NCBI GenBank assembly: GCA_958436175.1
Contig: CAUBJF010000004.1
Coordinates: forward strand, 62,001 to 126,000
Origin: an uncultured Muribaculaceae bacterium
GTDB lineage: Bacteria > Bacteroidota > Bacteroidia > Bacteroidales > Muribaculaceae
DNA: 64,000 nucleotides
Reading direction: 5' to 3'
Shown here: positions 9,003-18,175 of the stretch, piece after piece
Layout of the letters: each line of letters opens with the position of its first letter
How positions within the stretch are numbered: the stretch's first letter is position 1
Program-made: the position numbers and the translations under genes
The notes under the pieces: model-generated
What the model was told of the DNA's origin: nothing
The model's database searches: none
Seen by the model: only the letters and a program-made list of their open reading frames with translations

Positions 9003-10463
9003 ATGAAGAAATATGTCCTTTCGGCCGTATTGGCTATTGTCGCAGTCTCTTTCGTGTCTGCCGCCCCGACGCTGCGATTCCATGACGGTAAGTTCAAGAT
9101 ACTTCAGCTTACCGACCTGCACCTGATGCCCAACAATCCGCCCTTGTGCGATGAGACCGAGGCTACCGTCCGTGCCGTCATAGAGGCCGAGAAGCCCGAT
9201 TTAGTGATGCTGACAGGCGATGTTGTGACCTACGACCCGGCCTGGGAAGGTTGGGAGCGTGTCGTCCGCATCATGGATGACCTCAAGGTGCCTTTCAATG
9301 TCAGCATGGGTAACCACGATGCGGAATATCTCACCAAGAAAGAGATGTTTGAGTACCTTATGAAGTCGCCCTGGTACGTCGGAAACGTCAATCCCGAAGG
9401 TGTAACCCACGGAGGCGGCAACTATGCCATTGAGATTGTCGGCAGCGACGGCAAGCCTGCTTCTATTGTCTATTCCATTGACTCCAACGACTATCAGCCC
9501 AATAAGCTCATGGGTACCTACGACTGGATACATAACGATCAGATACAGTGGTACCGCAATGCCAGCGAAGCATATACCAAGGCCAACGGCGGCAAGCCTC
9601 TGCCCGCCCTGGCATTCTTCCATATTCCGCTTCAGGAATACGCGTGGGTTGTCAACGACCCCAAGACCTACGGCAACCGTCACGAAGGTGCCGGGGCTGC
9701 ATCGGGCATCAATTCCGGTATGTTCATCTCCTTCGTCGAGATGGGCGATGTCATGGGTATGTTTGTCGGTCATGACCATGACAACGACTATGTAGGCATA
9801 GGCCGTGGTGTCGGTATGGGCTTCGGCCGCTGCACGGGTGCGGAAGCCTACGGAGTACTTCCTCGCGGCGGCCGCGTTGTCGAGCTGACAGAAGATCAGC
9901 GTAAGTTCGACACTTATGTCGTGACTCCTGCCGGTCCGGAATATAAATTCCACTATCCTTCGGGTCTCAACGACGAGGAAATCGCAAATGCCGACTATCT
10001 TCCTGCGACTAAAGCAGAAAAAGGCAAGCCCGGCGTAAACTACAAGTACATGGAAATCGTCGGAGACGGCCGCTGCAAGGCGGTCGACCAGATGGGAAAG
10101 ATGACCGTAAAGAAACAGGGCACTATGCCGAACTTCGATATCACCGGAGCTCCCGTGGAGGATCATTTCGGTTATGAATTCGACGGATATATCGATATCC
10201 CTGTCAAGGGTATATATCAGTTCTACACGTATTCCGACGACGGATCGCAGCTCTATATCGACGATAAGCTTGTCGTAGACAACGACGGCGGTCACAGCGT
10301 GCGCCGTCGCGAAGGCAAGGTAGCACTCGAAGCCGGTCTGCATCCCTTCAAGCTCTATTATTTTGAGGACTATATGGGTCAACAGCTCGAAGTCGGCGTG
10401 TCGTCGCTCGAAATCGAAGAACAGACCATACCCTCGAATATGCTTTATACCGGTAAGAAATAA
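9003..10463 (+). CDS. Secreted metallophosphoesterase with C-terminal PA14 domain
   Basis: A 486-residue protein with a signal peptide (cleavage near VSAAP, about residue 21). The calcineurin-like phosphoesterase domain shows all five motif blocks: LTDLHL, LTGDVV, MGNHD, HIPLQEY and VGHDHDNDY, which coordinate two metals. From about residue 345 a PA14 module follows (FDGYIDIP, YSDDGSQLYIDD, VVDNDGGH), matching the partial gene at 1-477. Family members are secreted phosphatases or phosphodiesterases of purple-acid-phosphatase/Icc type; the PA14 module probably tethers the enzyme to carbohydrate. It sits 117 nt after the GH20 pair beyond a hairpin, and closes the cluster at a strong terminator. 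Confidence 0.9.
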   Translation: MKKYVLSAVLAIVAVSFVSAAPTLRFHDGKFKILQLTDLHLMPNNPPLCDETEATVRAVIEAEKPDLVMLTGDVVTYDPAWEGWERVVRIMDDLKVPFNVSMGNHDAEYLTKKEMFEYLMKSPWYVGNVNPEGVTHGGGNYAIEIVGSDGKPASIVYSIDSNDYQPNKLMGTYDWIHNDQIQWYRNASEAYTKANGGKPLPALAFFHIPLQEYAWVVNDPKTYGNRHEGAGAASGINSGMFISFVEMGDVMGMFVGHDHDNDYVGIGRGVGMGFGRCTGAEAYGVLPRGGRVVELTEDQRKFDTYVVTPAGPEYKFHYPSGLNDEEIANADYLPATKAEKGKPGVNYKYMEIVGDGRCKAVDQMGKMTVKKQGTMPNFDITGAPVEDHFGYEFDGYIDIPVKGIYQFYTYSDDGSQLYIDDKLVVDNDGGHSVRRREGKVALEAGLHPFKLYYFEDYMGQQLEVGVSSLEIEEQTIPSNMLYTGKK

Positions 10464-10484
10464 GCAAAAACACTAAAATAGACA

Positions 10485-10525
10485 GCGACCGGCTCTGGAT
10501 ATCAGGGTCGGTCGCCATTTTTTTT
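10485..10525 (+). terminator. Rho-independent terminator of the glycan/phosphatase cluster
   Basis: GCGACCG (10485-10491) pairs with CGGTCGC (10509-10515). Wobble pairs extend the stem to about 13 bp around a GATAT loop. Eight Ts follow (10518-10525). Confidence 0.85.
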
Positions 10526-10526
10526 G

Positions 10527-10534
10527 TACTTTTG
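10527..10534 (+). promoter_or_regulatory. Probable promoter -7 box for the acyltransferase gene
   Basis: TACTTTTG matches the Bacteroidota -7 consensus TAnnTTTG and lies about 75 nt upstream of the ATG at 10610. No good TTG is seen at the -33 spacing, so support is moderate. Confidence 0.5.
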
Positions 10535-10609
10535 CAAAGCATATCGGACCTATGATTCAGTTTTGATTTCAAGATATGCGTTGAACATAACTAATCCATC
10601 ATTAATCAC

Positions 10610-11695
10610 ATGAAACGTATAGCCTTCCTTGACTATCTGCGTGTGTTCGCATGTTTCCTCGTAATTCTGGTTCATGCGAGCGAGAATTTCTACGGTGCCG
10701 GCGGAGAATCGGATATGGCCGGGCCGATGTCTATGCTCCAGAATGAGGCCGACCGCCTTTGGGTATCCATCTACGACGGCTTTTCGCGTATGTCTGTCCC
10801 CCTTTTCTTCATTGTCTCCGCTTATCTTCTGGCTCCCATGCCCGAAGGACAGACCATGGGACAGTTCTACCGTCGCCGCTTCCTGCGCATTCTGCCGCCT
10901 TTCTTCTTCTTCATAATCCTTTACAGCACCTTGCCTGTTCTGTGGGGACAGACGAGCACTGAGACTATGTGGACCGACCTTTCGCGTATCCTGCTGAACT
11001 TCCCGACGACAGCCGGACATTTCTGGTTCATGTATCCGCTCATCAGCATCTATCTCTTCATACCCATTGTATCGCCATGGCTCGCAAAGGCAACGGCAAA
11101 GCAGGAGCGTTTCTTCATCCTGCTCTTCCTTCTTTCGACCTGTATGCCCTATATGAACCGTTGGTGGGGTGAATTATGGGGTCAGTGTTTCTGGAATGAA
11201 TATCACCTCTTGTGGTACTTCTCAGGCTATCTCGGTTACCTTGTCCTGGCCCACTATATCCGAGTGCATCTAACATGGTCACGCAGTACGCGCATGAAAG
11301 TCGGCTGGCCGTTGCTGATTGTCGGTGCGCTTGCGACAATATATTCCTTCTATGTCCAGGCCGTGCCCGGAGAGATACTCGTCACGCCGGTTCTCGAAAT
11401 CGGCTGGGCTTTCTGTACGCTCAACGTCGTAGTCCTCAGTACCGGTGCCTTTCTGCTCTTCACCTGCATACGCCGAGAGGCCCCGGGCATAGTGGTAAGT
11501 GCTTCGAAACTCAGTTATGGTATCTACCTTATGCATATCTTCTATCTCGGCATGATGGTAAGTGTGTTCAAGGTTCTTTATCCCCTGCCTACTGTCGCTG
11601 CTATCCCGGTGATAGCGGTAACGACATTCATACTCTGCTACGTCACTACATGGCTAATATCCCGTGTTCCCGGCAGCAAGTGGGTCATCGGCTGA
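10610..11695 (+). CDS. Membrane acyltransferase, Acyltransferase_3 (OafA/WecH-like) family
   Basis: A 361-residue polytopic protein with roughly ten hydrophobic segments. The N-terminal FLDYLRVFACFLVILVHA carries the family's early His in TM1, followed by RRRFLRILPPF and GHFWFMYPLISIYLFIPIV. These enzymes transfer acetyl or other short acyl groups from the cytoplasm onto extracytoplasmic sugars such as O-antigen, capsule or peptidoglycan. No glycan biosynthesis gene is adjacent, so the acceptor is unknown. The gene stands alone between two terminators with its own -7 box. Confidence 0.88.
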   Translation: MKRIAFLDYLRVFACFLVILVHASENFYGAGGESDMAGPMSMLQNEADRLWVSIYDGFSRMSVPLFFIVSAYLLAPMPEGQTMGQFYRRRFLRILPPFFFFIILYSTLPVLWGQTSTETMWTDLSRILLNFPTTAGHFWFMYPLISIYLFIPIVSPWLAKATAKQERFFILLFLLSTCMPYMNRWWGELWGQCFWNEYHLLWYFSGYLGYLVLAHYIRVHLTWSRSTRMKVGWPLLIVGALATIYSFYVQAVPGEILVTPVLEIGWAFCTLNVVVLSTGAFLLFTCIRREAPGIVVSASKLSYGIYLMHIFYLGMMVSVFKVLYPLPTVAAIPVIAVTTFILCYVTTWLISRVPGSKWVIG

Positions 11696-11723
11696 TGCTG
11701 TAATTACTCTACGATATGAAAAA

Positions 11724-11759
11724 TGCCCTTGTCGTCATCGGCGGCAAGGGCACTTTTTT
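11724..11759. terminator. Bidirectional terminator between convergent genes
   Basis: TGCCCTTG (11724-11731) pairs with CAAGGGCA (11745-11752). Six Ts follow on the plus strand, and a T5 run follows on the minus strand (AAAAA at 11719-11723). It can end both the acyltransferase gene and the nadA operon. Confidence 0.82.
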
Positions 11760-11771
11760 CAGTCATCGCTA

Positions 11772-12302
11772 CTAACGGAGGCCGAGAGAAGCGAGTATTT
11801 CGACAACTTCGGTGCCGGTCATCGAACGGCGCCTGGTGAGTTCCTCGGAGAAGGAGTCGGCAACACGGCGTATCCCGGCATGACGGAAAATACGGTCCAC
11901 GTAGCTCATGCAGGAATCGAAGAGACGGTCGGCCTCGTCGGCCTCGAGAGAGCATTGGGTGGCGGCATCTTCGCGGACTGCTGCGCGTACCTTGGCCGAA
12001 TCAGAAGCGTCTATGCCCTTATGAAGCAATACGTATCGGCGGCAGGCGAGGTTGCCAAGTATCATCGAAGTCGAGAGACGGAGTTCGTTGACGCTCTGCT
12101 CCCATACGATTTTTGCCGACATACGGGGATTCCCTTTGAGGCCGTATTCGGGCGTGAGGACTATAGTCTCGCCGGGGTCGGCATCAAGATGTATTGCTGC
12201 GAGGTAGTTCTCGCCGTCGAGGGCTACCATGGTGATTGCCATGCCTGCTATGCCATAGCATTTGTCGCGTTCGTCGCTATATCCGAGAGATATTTTGCTC
12301 AT
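11772..12302 (-). CDS. Conserved hypothetical protein (176 aa), last gene of the nadA operon
   Basis: I do not recognise a named family. The protein is soluble, with no signal peptide or membrane segment. The N-terminal half looks beta-rich (YGIAGMAITMVALDGENYLAAIHLD is one strand-rich stretch, here split as YGIAGMAITMVAL and DGENYLAAIHLD). The second half is helical and acidic, rich in Asp, Glu and Arg. It starts 7 nt after the stop of the PorZ-like gene and ends just before the bidirectional terminator, so it is almost certainly co-transcribed. A link to the PorZ-like protein is possible but is inference from position only. Confidence 0.75.
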   Translation of the reverse strand: MSKISLGYSDERDKCYGIAGMAITMVALDGENYLAAIHLDADPGETIVLTPEYGLKGNPRMSAKIVWEQSVNELRLSTSMILGNLACRRYVLLHKGIDASDSAKVRAAVREDAATQCSLEADEADRLFDSCMSYVDRIFRHAGIRRVADSFSEELTRRRSMTGTEVVEILASLGLR

Positions 12303-12309
12303 AGTAGTT

Positions 12310-14727
12310 TCAGTTTACAATCATGATTTTGGTTACTGCGCCTTTCGAGCCGCTGTCGCCGTTGCTCGACGCGAAGACGAGATAGACACCTGTGCGGACG
12401 CGCTGTCCGTCGCGGCTACATCCGTCCCATGTCACCATGCCTCCCTCCGAACGACCCTGGAAGACGACATTGCCGGCAATATCGGCAATCTTGACCAGAG
12501 AGTCCTCCATGAGTCCGGCAATCGTTATCCAGCCTGTATATTCCGGACGTACCGGGTTGGGGTAGGCATAGACTTCGGAGTAGTCCTCGGCTGCCGGGGA
12601 AGAATCGCCGTCGTAGACGATGAGGCCTTCGGGAGTGCCGAAGAAGACCTTGTTCGAGGCCGGGTCGCAGGCTACACTATAAACAACATTGGATGTCATA
12701 GGACTGTTCTCTGAGTCGAAATGCCGCAGGATGGCCGTGCCGTCTTCGTTGACGAGATAGACACCCGAAGTCTCTGTCGCTATCCATTTGCGGTTGGAAT
12801 GGTCGACAGCGATGTCGTAGACAATCTCGCCGTCGAGGAGGTAGTCGCCGTAGGCAGTGCCGTCGTTGCGCGCTACGATAGGGCGACGCAGACGCATGGT
12901 GCTGCTCATGCCAGTCGACAGATCCTGAAGGACGAGCACTCCGTAAGGTGATGCGAACCACAGCTGGCCGCGGTTGTCTTCGGCCACGTTGATGAGTCGC
13001 GAGCCGCTCATGGTGTTGCCGTCGTTGTCGGTGAGCTGGGTATGATGCACGAAGGTGTCGTCGCCGGTGTCGGAAGTGCCTTTTGTGTCGAGGACGAGGA
13101 GACCGCCGTCGTTACCCTGGCTGAACACGGCGTAGTTCGATTTGCGGCAGAAGTGCGAGAACATGTCGCGGTTGCCGGTGTAGGTGCTGGGGGCTACCAC
13201 AGGTATCCAGTCGCTTCTCTCGATGTTGGCGAGCTTGCTGCGTCGCTTTTCGGCAGGCAAGACGTAGTAGCTTGCTTCGGGAGCTTTCTTGTAGCCAACG
13301 CCTATCCAGAGGTTGCCGTGACGGTCGATATTGACATCATATCCTCGGGAGATGGCCGCGATAGGTGCGTTGGTGTCGTTTATTTCTTTGACAACTTCGC
13401 CGTCCTTGATGGCAAAGAAACCGAAGTTGTTGGTGCCCTGGTAGTACAGTCCTTCTTCGTCGGGGTCGGCAATGAAACGCGTCGGGCCCCCGGGAAGACC
13501 TTTCCAGCCGGTCCGGTTCTGCTGTCGGACGATAAGAGGGTTGGTAGTTTCGTAGTTTACTACACTTACATCGCGTATGGCACCTGTGCGTGGGTCGACC
13601 TCATTGAGAAGCTGGGGATTGTCGAAATCGTCGCCTCTGCCGCCGTATAGGTTGTGGGTAGGATGAAGATTGCCGATGTATAGGCCGTCGCCGGATGTAT
13701 TCCAGCCCATGTAGGCTACTTCGGGCATGGTCACAGCCTCGGGAGAGAAAGGCTCGGAAAGCACCGTCACGGTATTGCCGGAAAGGTCGTAATGCCCCAG
13801 TCCTGCTCCTGTATCGATCCAAACGGACGATAGGTTGCCAGAGGTGAAGGCATTGCGGCCTGCAAAAGCTTCAGGCAGTTCAGCGGTGGTGATATTACCC
13901 TCGCTGTCGATGAAGACAAGTTTATTGCCCGACTGTCCCCATACTCCTCCATCGCGGTTGCGGTATAGGAGGCCGTCGATGATAATGCCGGGATTTGATC
14001 CTTTGTAAGTACCGGCATCGAAATCGAATGTAAGCAGCCAGAGGTCCTTACGTGTCTTGTGGGTGTAGACGAACAGATTGTCTCCGAGGTTCCGGAAATT
14101 CAGTCCCCACATGTTGGGATGGATGATGTCGAAGGAATCGAGGCGTACGTGGCGGTCCGTTTTCGGTGAACAGTAGACCTTGTTGCCCGTGGTGATGAGA
14201 AGGCGGTCGCCGCTTACCTCGATGTTGTCGATACTGACATTGTAGATGCCGGATTCGATGACCTCATGGAGCTCGTCGTTGTACACGACGATGCCGAATT
14301 CCGTAGCGAGATATATACGGCCGTTGTCGAAAGCCGCGTCGTTGATACGGTGACCGGTGGAGAGCACCGCATCGCGTATTTCGGGCATGGCGAAGGAGCG
14401 ACCGTCGTCATAGACGAGATCGAGATTGCCGTCAGGGTAGCACACAAGGAGGTATTCACCTTCGGGATTATAAAATATCTTGTCGATATCGGTGCCCGAA
14501 AGCTTGTTCCCGTAGGTATAGGCGTAGAATTCCTGGTCGTCCTCGTCGCGCGAGAAGAGGTTGCCGCCGGTGAGCATATAGACTTTGGAGCCTGTGTCTT
14601 CGACCGACTCGAAGTTATAGCCCGATGTAGGGAAGACAGTCCAGCTGCCCTCATGCGACTGAGAGTAAGTGCTGAGAGTTGCTACGACGCTTAGAAGGCA
14701 GATGGCGAGGAGATGTTTTGCTGTCAT
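12310..14727 (-). CDS. porZ: PorZ-like beta-propeller protein with type IX-like C-terminal domain
   Basis: The 805-residue protein has a signal peptide (MTAKHLLAICLLSVVATLS, cleaved near YSQS). Two repetitive beta-propeller regions follow (about 25-330 and 330-700), with blade motifs such as GRIYLATEFGIVVYND, GNLWIGVGY, GQLWFASPYGVLVLQD and NKVFFGTPEGLIVYDG. The tail begins at AYPNPVRPEY and ends GVYLVFASSNG..TKIMIVN, which resembles a type A sorting domain. PorZ is a surface subunit of the type IX secretion attachment complex in Porphyromonas. A TTG at 14754 extends the frame by 9 residues and overlaps the rdgB stop; the ATG at 14727 gives a clean signal peptide and is preferred. Alternative: a two-component-type propeller protein unrelated to type IX secretion. 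Confidence 0.7.
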   Translation of the reverse strand: MTAKHLLAICLLSVVATLSTYSQSHEGSWTVFPTSGYNFESVEDTGSKVYMLTGGNLFSRDEDDQEFYAYTYGNKLSGTDIDKIFYNPEGEYLLVCYPDGNLDLVYDDGRSFAMPEIRDAVLSTGHRINDAAFDNGRIYLATEFGIVVYNDELHEVIESGIYNVSIDNIEVSGDRLLITTGNKVYCSPKTDRHVRLDSFDIIHPNMWGLNFRNLGDNLFVYTHKTRKDLWLLTFDFDAGTYKGSNPGIIIDGLLYRNRDGGVWGQSGNKLVFIDSEGNITTAELPEAFAGRNAFTSGNLSSVWIDTGAGLGHYDLSGNTVTVLSEPFSPEAVTMPEVAYMGWNTSGDGLYIGNLHPTHNLYGGRGDDFDNPQLLNEVDPRTGAIRDVSVVNYETTNPLIVRQQNRTGWKGLPGGPTRFIADPDEEGLYYQGTNNFGFFAIKDGEVVKEINDTNAPIAAISRGYDVNIDRHGNLWIGVGYKKAPEASYYVLPAEKRRSKLANIERSDWIPVVAPSTYTGNRDMFSHFCRKSNYAVFSQGNDGGLLVLDTKGTSDTGDDTFVHHTQLTDNDGNTMSGSRLINVAEDNRGQLWFASPYGVLVLQDLSTGMSSTMRLRRPIVARNDGTAYGDYLLDGEIVYDIAVDHSNRKWIATETSGVYLVNEDGTAILRHFDSENSPMTSNVVYSVACDPASNKVFFGTPEGLIVYDGDSSPAAEDYSEVYAYPNPVRPEYTGWITIAGLMEDSLVKIADIAGNVVFQGRSEGGMVTWDGCSRDGQRVRTGVYLVFASSNGDSGSKGAVTKIMIVN

Positions 14728-14750
14728 TCGGTAGAATATAAATCTGGAGG

Positions 14751-15335
14751 TCAATCAATAGAGTCGAAGAAGGCTACGAGCTCGCGCACGGCGTTGCCGC
14801 GATGGCTGCAGGCGTTTTTTTCGTCTGGTGTCGCTTCGGCAAAGGTTTTGTTCCATCCTTTCGGACGGAAAAGGGGGTCGTAGCCGAAGCCGCCGGTACC
14901 GTGCAGCTCTGTGAGAATCTCGCCTTCCACGCTGCCGTGGAAGAAGCGAGGTTCGAAGCCTTTGCGGACGAGAGCTATCGCAGTGCGGAAACGTGCGCTG
15001 CGGTCGGTGACACCGTCGAGGGCGCGGAGGAGCTTGGCATTGTTGGCCTCGCTGTCGTGTCCGGCGCCTGCGTATCGTGCGCTGAATACTCCGGGAGCTC
15101 CACCGAGAGCGTCTACTTCGAGTCCTGAGTCATCGGCGATACAGTCGTAGCCGTATCTTTCGAGAACCCACATGGCTTTCTGCAGGGCATTGCCTTCGAA
15201 GCTGTCGGCGGTCTCCGGGATGTCGTCATGGCATCCTATGTCGGAGAGGCTGAGCACTTCGAAACGGCCTTCGAGAATCTGGCGGAGTTCGCCGACCTTG
15301 TGCTTGTTGTTGCTGGCGAATACTATCTTGTCCAT
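14751..15335 (-). CDS. rdgB: dITP/XTP pyrophosphatase (RdgB/HAM1 family)
   Basis: A 194-residue cytosolic house-cleaning enzyme that hydrolyses ITP, dITP and XTP to monophosphates. Family motifs are intact: FASNNKHKVGEL at the N-terminus, ADDSGLEVDALGG, PGVFSARYAG, GTGGFGYDPLF and SHRGNAVREL. Length is normal for the family. It lies 34 nt downstream of leuS and 23 nt upstream of the PorZ-like gene in the same operon. Confidence 0.96.
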   Translation of the reverse strand: MDKIVFASNNKHKVGELRQILEGRFEVLSLSDIGCHDDIPETADSFEGNALQKAMWVLERYGYDCIADDSGLEVDALGGAPGVFSARYAGAGHDSEANNAKLLRALDGVTDRSARFRTAIALVRKGFEPRFFHGSVEGEILTELHGTGGFGYDPLFRPKGWNKTFAEATPDEKNACSHRGNAVRELVAFFDSID

Positions 15336-15369
15336 TGTCCTATAACGTTGTGTTTTGGCTATTTATTGC

Positions 15370-18141
15370 CTATCCTACAACGATGTTGACGATCTTGCCG
15401 GGTACTACGATGACCTTGCGTATGGTCTTGCCTTCGAGCCATTTTGCCGCTGCGGGGTCGGCGAGGGCTGCTTCCTGTGCTTCCTGCTGCGAAACACCGG
15501 CCGGAAGGGTGATGTTGAAGCGTGCCTTGCCGTTGAAGGACACTGCCATGGTTACCGAGTCTTCGACGAGCTTGCTTTCGTCGTATTCCGGCCACTGTGC
15601 GTCGCATACGCTTGTGTCGTGACCGAGCGCGCTCTGCCAGAGCTCTTCGGCTGCGAAAGGAGCAAAAGGAGCGATGACGACAGCGAGGGGTTCGAGAATC
15701 TGGCGCGAACGGCACTTCTGCTGTGCGAGTTCGTTGATGCAGATCATGAAAGCCGCTACGGAAGTGTTGAAGGAGAAACCGTCGATGTCGCCGGTGACCT
15801 TCTTGATGAGCTTATGGAGCGACTTCAGGTTGTCCTTGGTAGGCTCGCTGTTGTCTACGAGGAGATCGTCGCTCTTCCAGTAGAGGCTCCACATCTTCTT
15901 CATGAAACGGTATACGCCGTCGATACCGTTGGTATCCCATGGCTTGCTCTGCTCGAGCGGACCGAGGAACATCTCGTAAAGACGCAGGGTGTCGGCTCCG
16001 TAGCGTTCTACCATATCGTCGGGGTTGACGACGTTGAACATCGATTTCGACATTTTCTCGACTGCATGGCCGCAGATATATTTACCGTCTTCGAGCACGA
16101 ATTCGGCATCGGCGAATTCGGGTCGCCATGTGCGGAAGGCATCGAGGTCGAGAACGTCGTTGCTTACCATGTTGATGTCGACGCGGATAGGCGTGGTATC
16201 GTATTTGTCCTTTAGGCCTTCGCTGACAAAGGTGTTTGTGCCGTTGATGCGGTAGACGAAGCTTGTACGGCCCTGTATCATGCCCTGGTTGATGAGCTTG
16301 CGGAAGGGTTCGTCCTCGCATACTTCGCCGTAGTCGTAGAGGAATTTATTCCAGAAACGGCTGTAGATGAGGTGCCCTGTGGCGTGTTCGCTGCCGCCGA
16401 TATAGAGGTCGACATTGCGCCAGTATTCGTCGGCTTCCTTCGATACAAGGGCTTTTTCGTTGTGCGGATCCATGTAGCGGAGATAGTAGGCCGACGAGCC
16501 TGCGAAGCCCGGCATAGTATTGAGTTCCAGAGGATATCCTTCTTCTGTCTTCCAGTTCTTGGCGCGTCCCAGCGGAGGTTCGCCGGTCTCGGTAGGCAGA
16601 TATTTGTCGATTTCGGGAAGTTCGAGAGGCAGCTTGTCATAAGCAGTCGGGATACCGTCGACATAGCAGATAGGAATAGGCTCGCCCCAGTAGCGCTGGC
16701 GGCTGAATATGGCATCGCGGAGGCGGTAGTTGGTCTTGACGCGGCCAATGCCTTTTTCTTCGATGAATTTCTTTGTCTTGGCAATGGCTTCTTTGACGGT
16801 GAGCCCGTTGAGGTTCAGTCCGGGACCTTCGGAGTTGGTCATGATGCCTTCTTTGGCATCGAAGCTTTCCTCGCTGACATCGGCACCTTCGATTAGGGGG
16901 ATAATCGGCAGCCCGAAGTGCTTTGCGAAAGCGTAGTCGCGGCTGTCATGTGCCGGCACGGCCATGATGGCACCTGTGCCGTAGCCTGCGAGGACATAGT
17001 CGCTGATGTAGACGGGAATCTTTTTGCCCAACAGCGGATTGATGGCGTATGAACCGCTGAAGACACCGCTGACGCGTTTGTCTATCATTCGTTCTCGCTC
17101 TGTGCGGTGGCGTATTGTTTCGAGGTAGGCATCTACCTCGGCTTTCTGTTCGGGAGTGGTGACCTCGGCGACGTATTTGCTTTCAGGCGCGAGCACCATG
17201 AAAGTGACACCGAAGACTGTATCGGCACGTGTTGTGAAGATTTCAAGCTCAAGGTCATCGCGGCCGTCGATTTTGAAGCGCATCTCGGCACCTTCGGAGC
17301 GGCCGATCCAGTTGCGCTGTGTCTCCTTGATCGAATCAGACCAGTCGATTTTGTCGAGACCCTTGAGGAGTCGTTCGGCGTATGCGGAAACTCGCAGACA
17401 CCACTGCCACATTTCTTTCTGTACTACGGGATAACCTCCGCGTACCGACAGGCCGTCGACAACTTCGTCGTTGGCAAGCACGGTGCCGAGTTTCGGGCAC
17501 CAGTTGACCATTGTGTTGCCAAGGTAGGCGATGCGATAGTTCATGAGCACGTCGCTGCGCTCCTTGTCGGACATGGCGTTCCATTCGGCGGCTGTGAAGG
17601 TGAGCTCCTTGGAACATGCTGCGTTGACACCGTCGGTACCGTTGGCTGCGAAATGCTTCTCGAGATCTTCGATTGGCATGGCGCGCTCGGCGGTCTTGTC
17701 GTAGTACGAACCGAACATCTTCAGGAACGCCCATTGTGTCCAGCGGTAGAACTCGGGGTCGCATGTGCGGATCTCGCGGTCCCAGTCGAAAGAAAATCCT
17801 ATCTTGTCGAGCTGGCTGCGGTAGCGTGCTGTGTTCTGGCGTGTGGTTACTTCTGGATGCTGACCTGTCTGGATGGCATACTGCTCTGCCGGGAGACCGT
17901 AGGCATCATATCCCATGGGATGAAGGACGTTGAAGCCCTTGAGGCGTTTGTAGCGTGCGACAATGTCGCTGGCTATATAGCCCAGGGGGTGACCTACGTG
18001 CAGGCCTGCTCCCGAGGGGTAGGGGAACATGTCGAGGACATAGTATTTCGGACGGGAGTGGTCGATTTCGACGTGGTAGATATCGCGGTCTTTCCAGTAT
18101 TGCTTGACGCGGCTTTCGATGTCTTTATGCTTGTATTCCAT
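15370..18141 (-). CDS. leuS: Leucine--tRNA ligase
   Basis: A 923-residue class I aminoacyl-tRNA synthetase. The HIGH-type motif is HVGHPLGY near residue 47, in the segment MFPYPSGAGLHVGHPLGY. The CP1 editing domain is visible (TTRADTVFGVTFMVLAPE), and the KMSKS motif occurs as EKMSKSMFN. The C-terminal tRNA-binding domain ends KVIVVPGKIVNIVVG. It charges tRNA-Leu and removes misactivated amino acids. It lies 34 nt after nadA and 34 nt before rdgB. Confidence 0.98.
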   Translation of the reverse strand: MEYKHKDIESRVKQYWKDRDIYHVEIDHSRPKYYVLDMFPYPSGAGLHVGHPLGYIASDIVARYKRLKGFNVLHPMGYDAYGLPAEQYAIQTGQHPEVTTRQNTARYRSQLDKIGFSFDWDREIRTCDPEFYRWTQWAFLKMFGSYYDKTAERAMPIEDLEKHFAANGTDGVNAACSKELTFTAAEWNAMSDKERSDVLMNYRIAYLGNTMVNWCPKLGTVLANDEVVDGLSVRGGYPVVQKEMWQWCLRVSAYAERLLKGLDKIDWSDSIKETQRNWIGRSEGAEMRFKIDGRDDLELEIFTTRADTVFGVTFMVLAPESKYVAEVTTPEQKAEVDAYLETIRHRTERERMIDKRVSGVFSGSYAINPLLGKKIPVYISDYVLAGYGTGAIMAVPAHDSRDYAFAKHFGLPIIPLIEGADVSEESFDAKEGIMTNSEGPGLNLNGLTVKEAIAKTKKFIEEKGIGRVKTNYRLRDAIFSRQRYWGEPIPICYVDGIPTAYDKLPLELPEIDKYLPTETGEPPLGRAKNWKTEEGYPLELNTMPGFAGSSAYYLRYMDPHNEKALVSKEADEYWRNVDLYIGGSEHATGHLIYSRFWNKFLYDYGEVCEDEPFRKLINQGMIQGRTSFVYRINGTNTFVSEGLKDKYDTTPIRVDINMVSNDVLDLDAFRTWRPEFADAEFVLEDGKYICGHAVEKMSKSMFNVVNPDDMVERYGADTLRLYEMFLGPLEQSKPWDTNGIDGVYRFMKKMWSLYWKSDDLLVDNSEPTKDNLKSLHKLIKKVTGDIDGFSFNTSVAAFMICINELAQQKCRSRQILEPLAVVIAPFAPFAAEELWQSALGHDTSVCDAQWPEYDESKLVEDSVTMAVSFNGKARFNITLPAGVSQQEAQEAALADPAAAKWLEGKTIRKVIVVPGKIVNIVVG

Positions 18142-18175
18142 TGTTCGGTATGTTTCTGTCGTGTGGGGTGGTCAC

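Noticed and set aside
15355..16215. 286-codon plus-strand frame at the leuS 3' end
   Set aside because: Antisense shadow; it also crosses the leuS stop and the rdgB-leuS spacer without a promoter.
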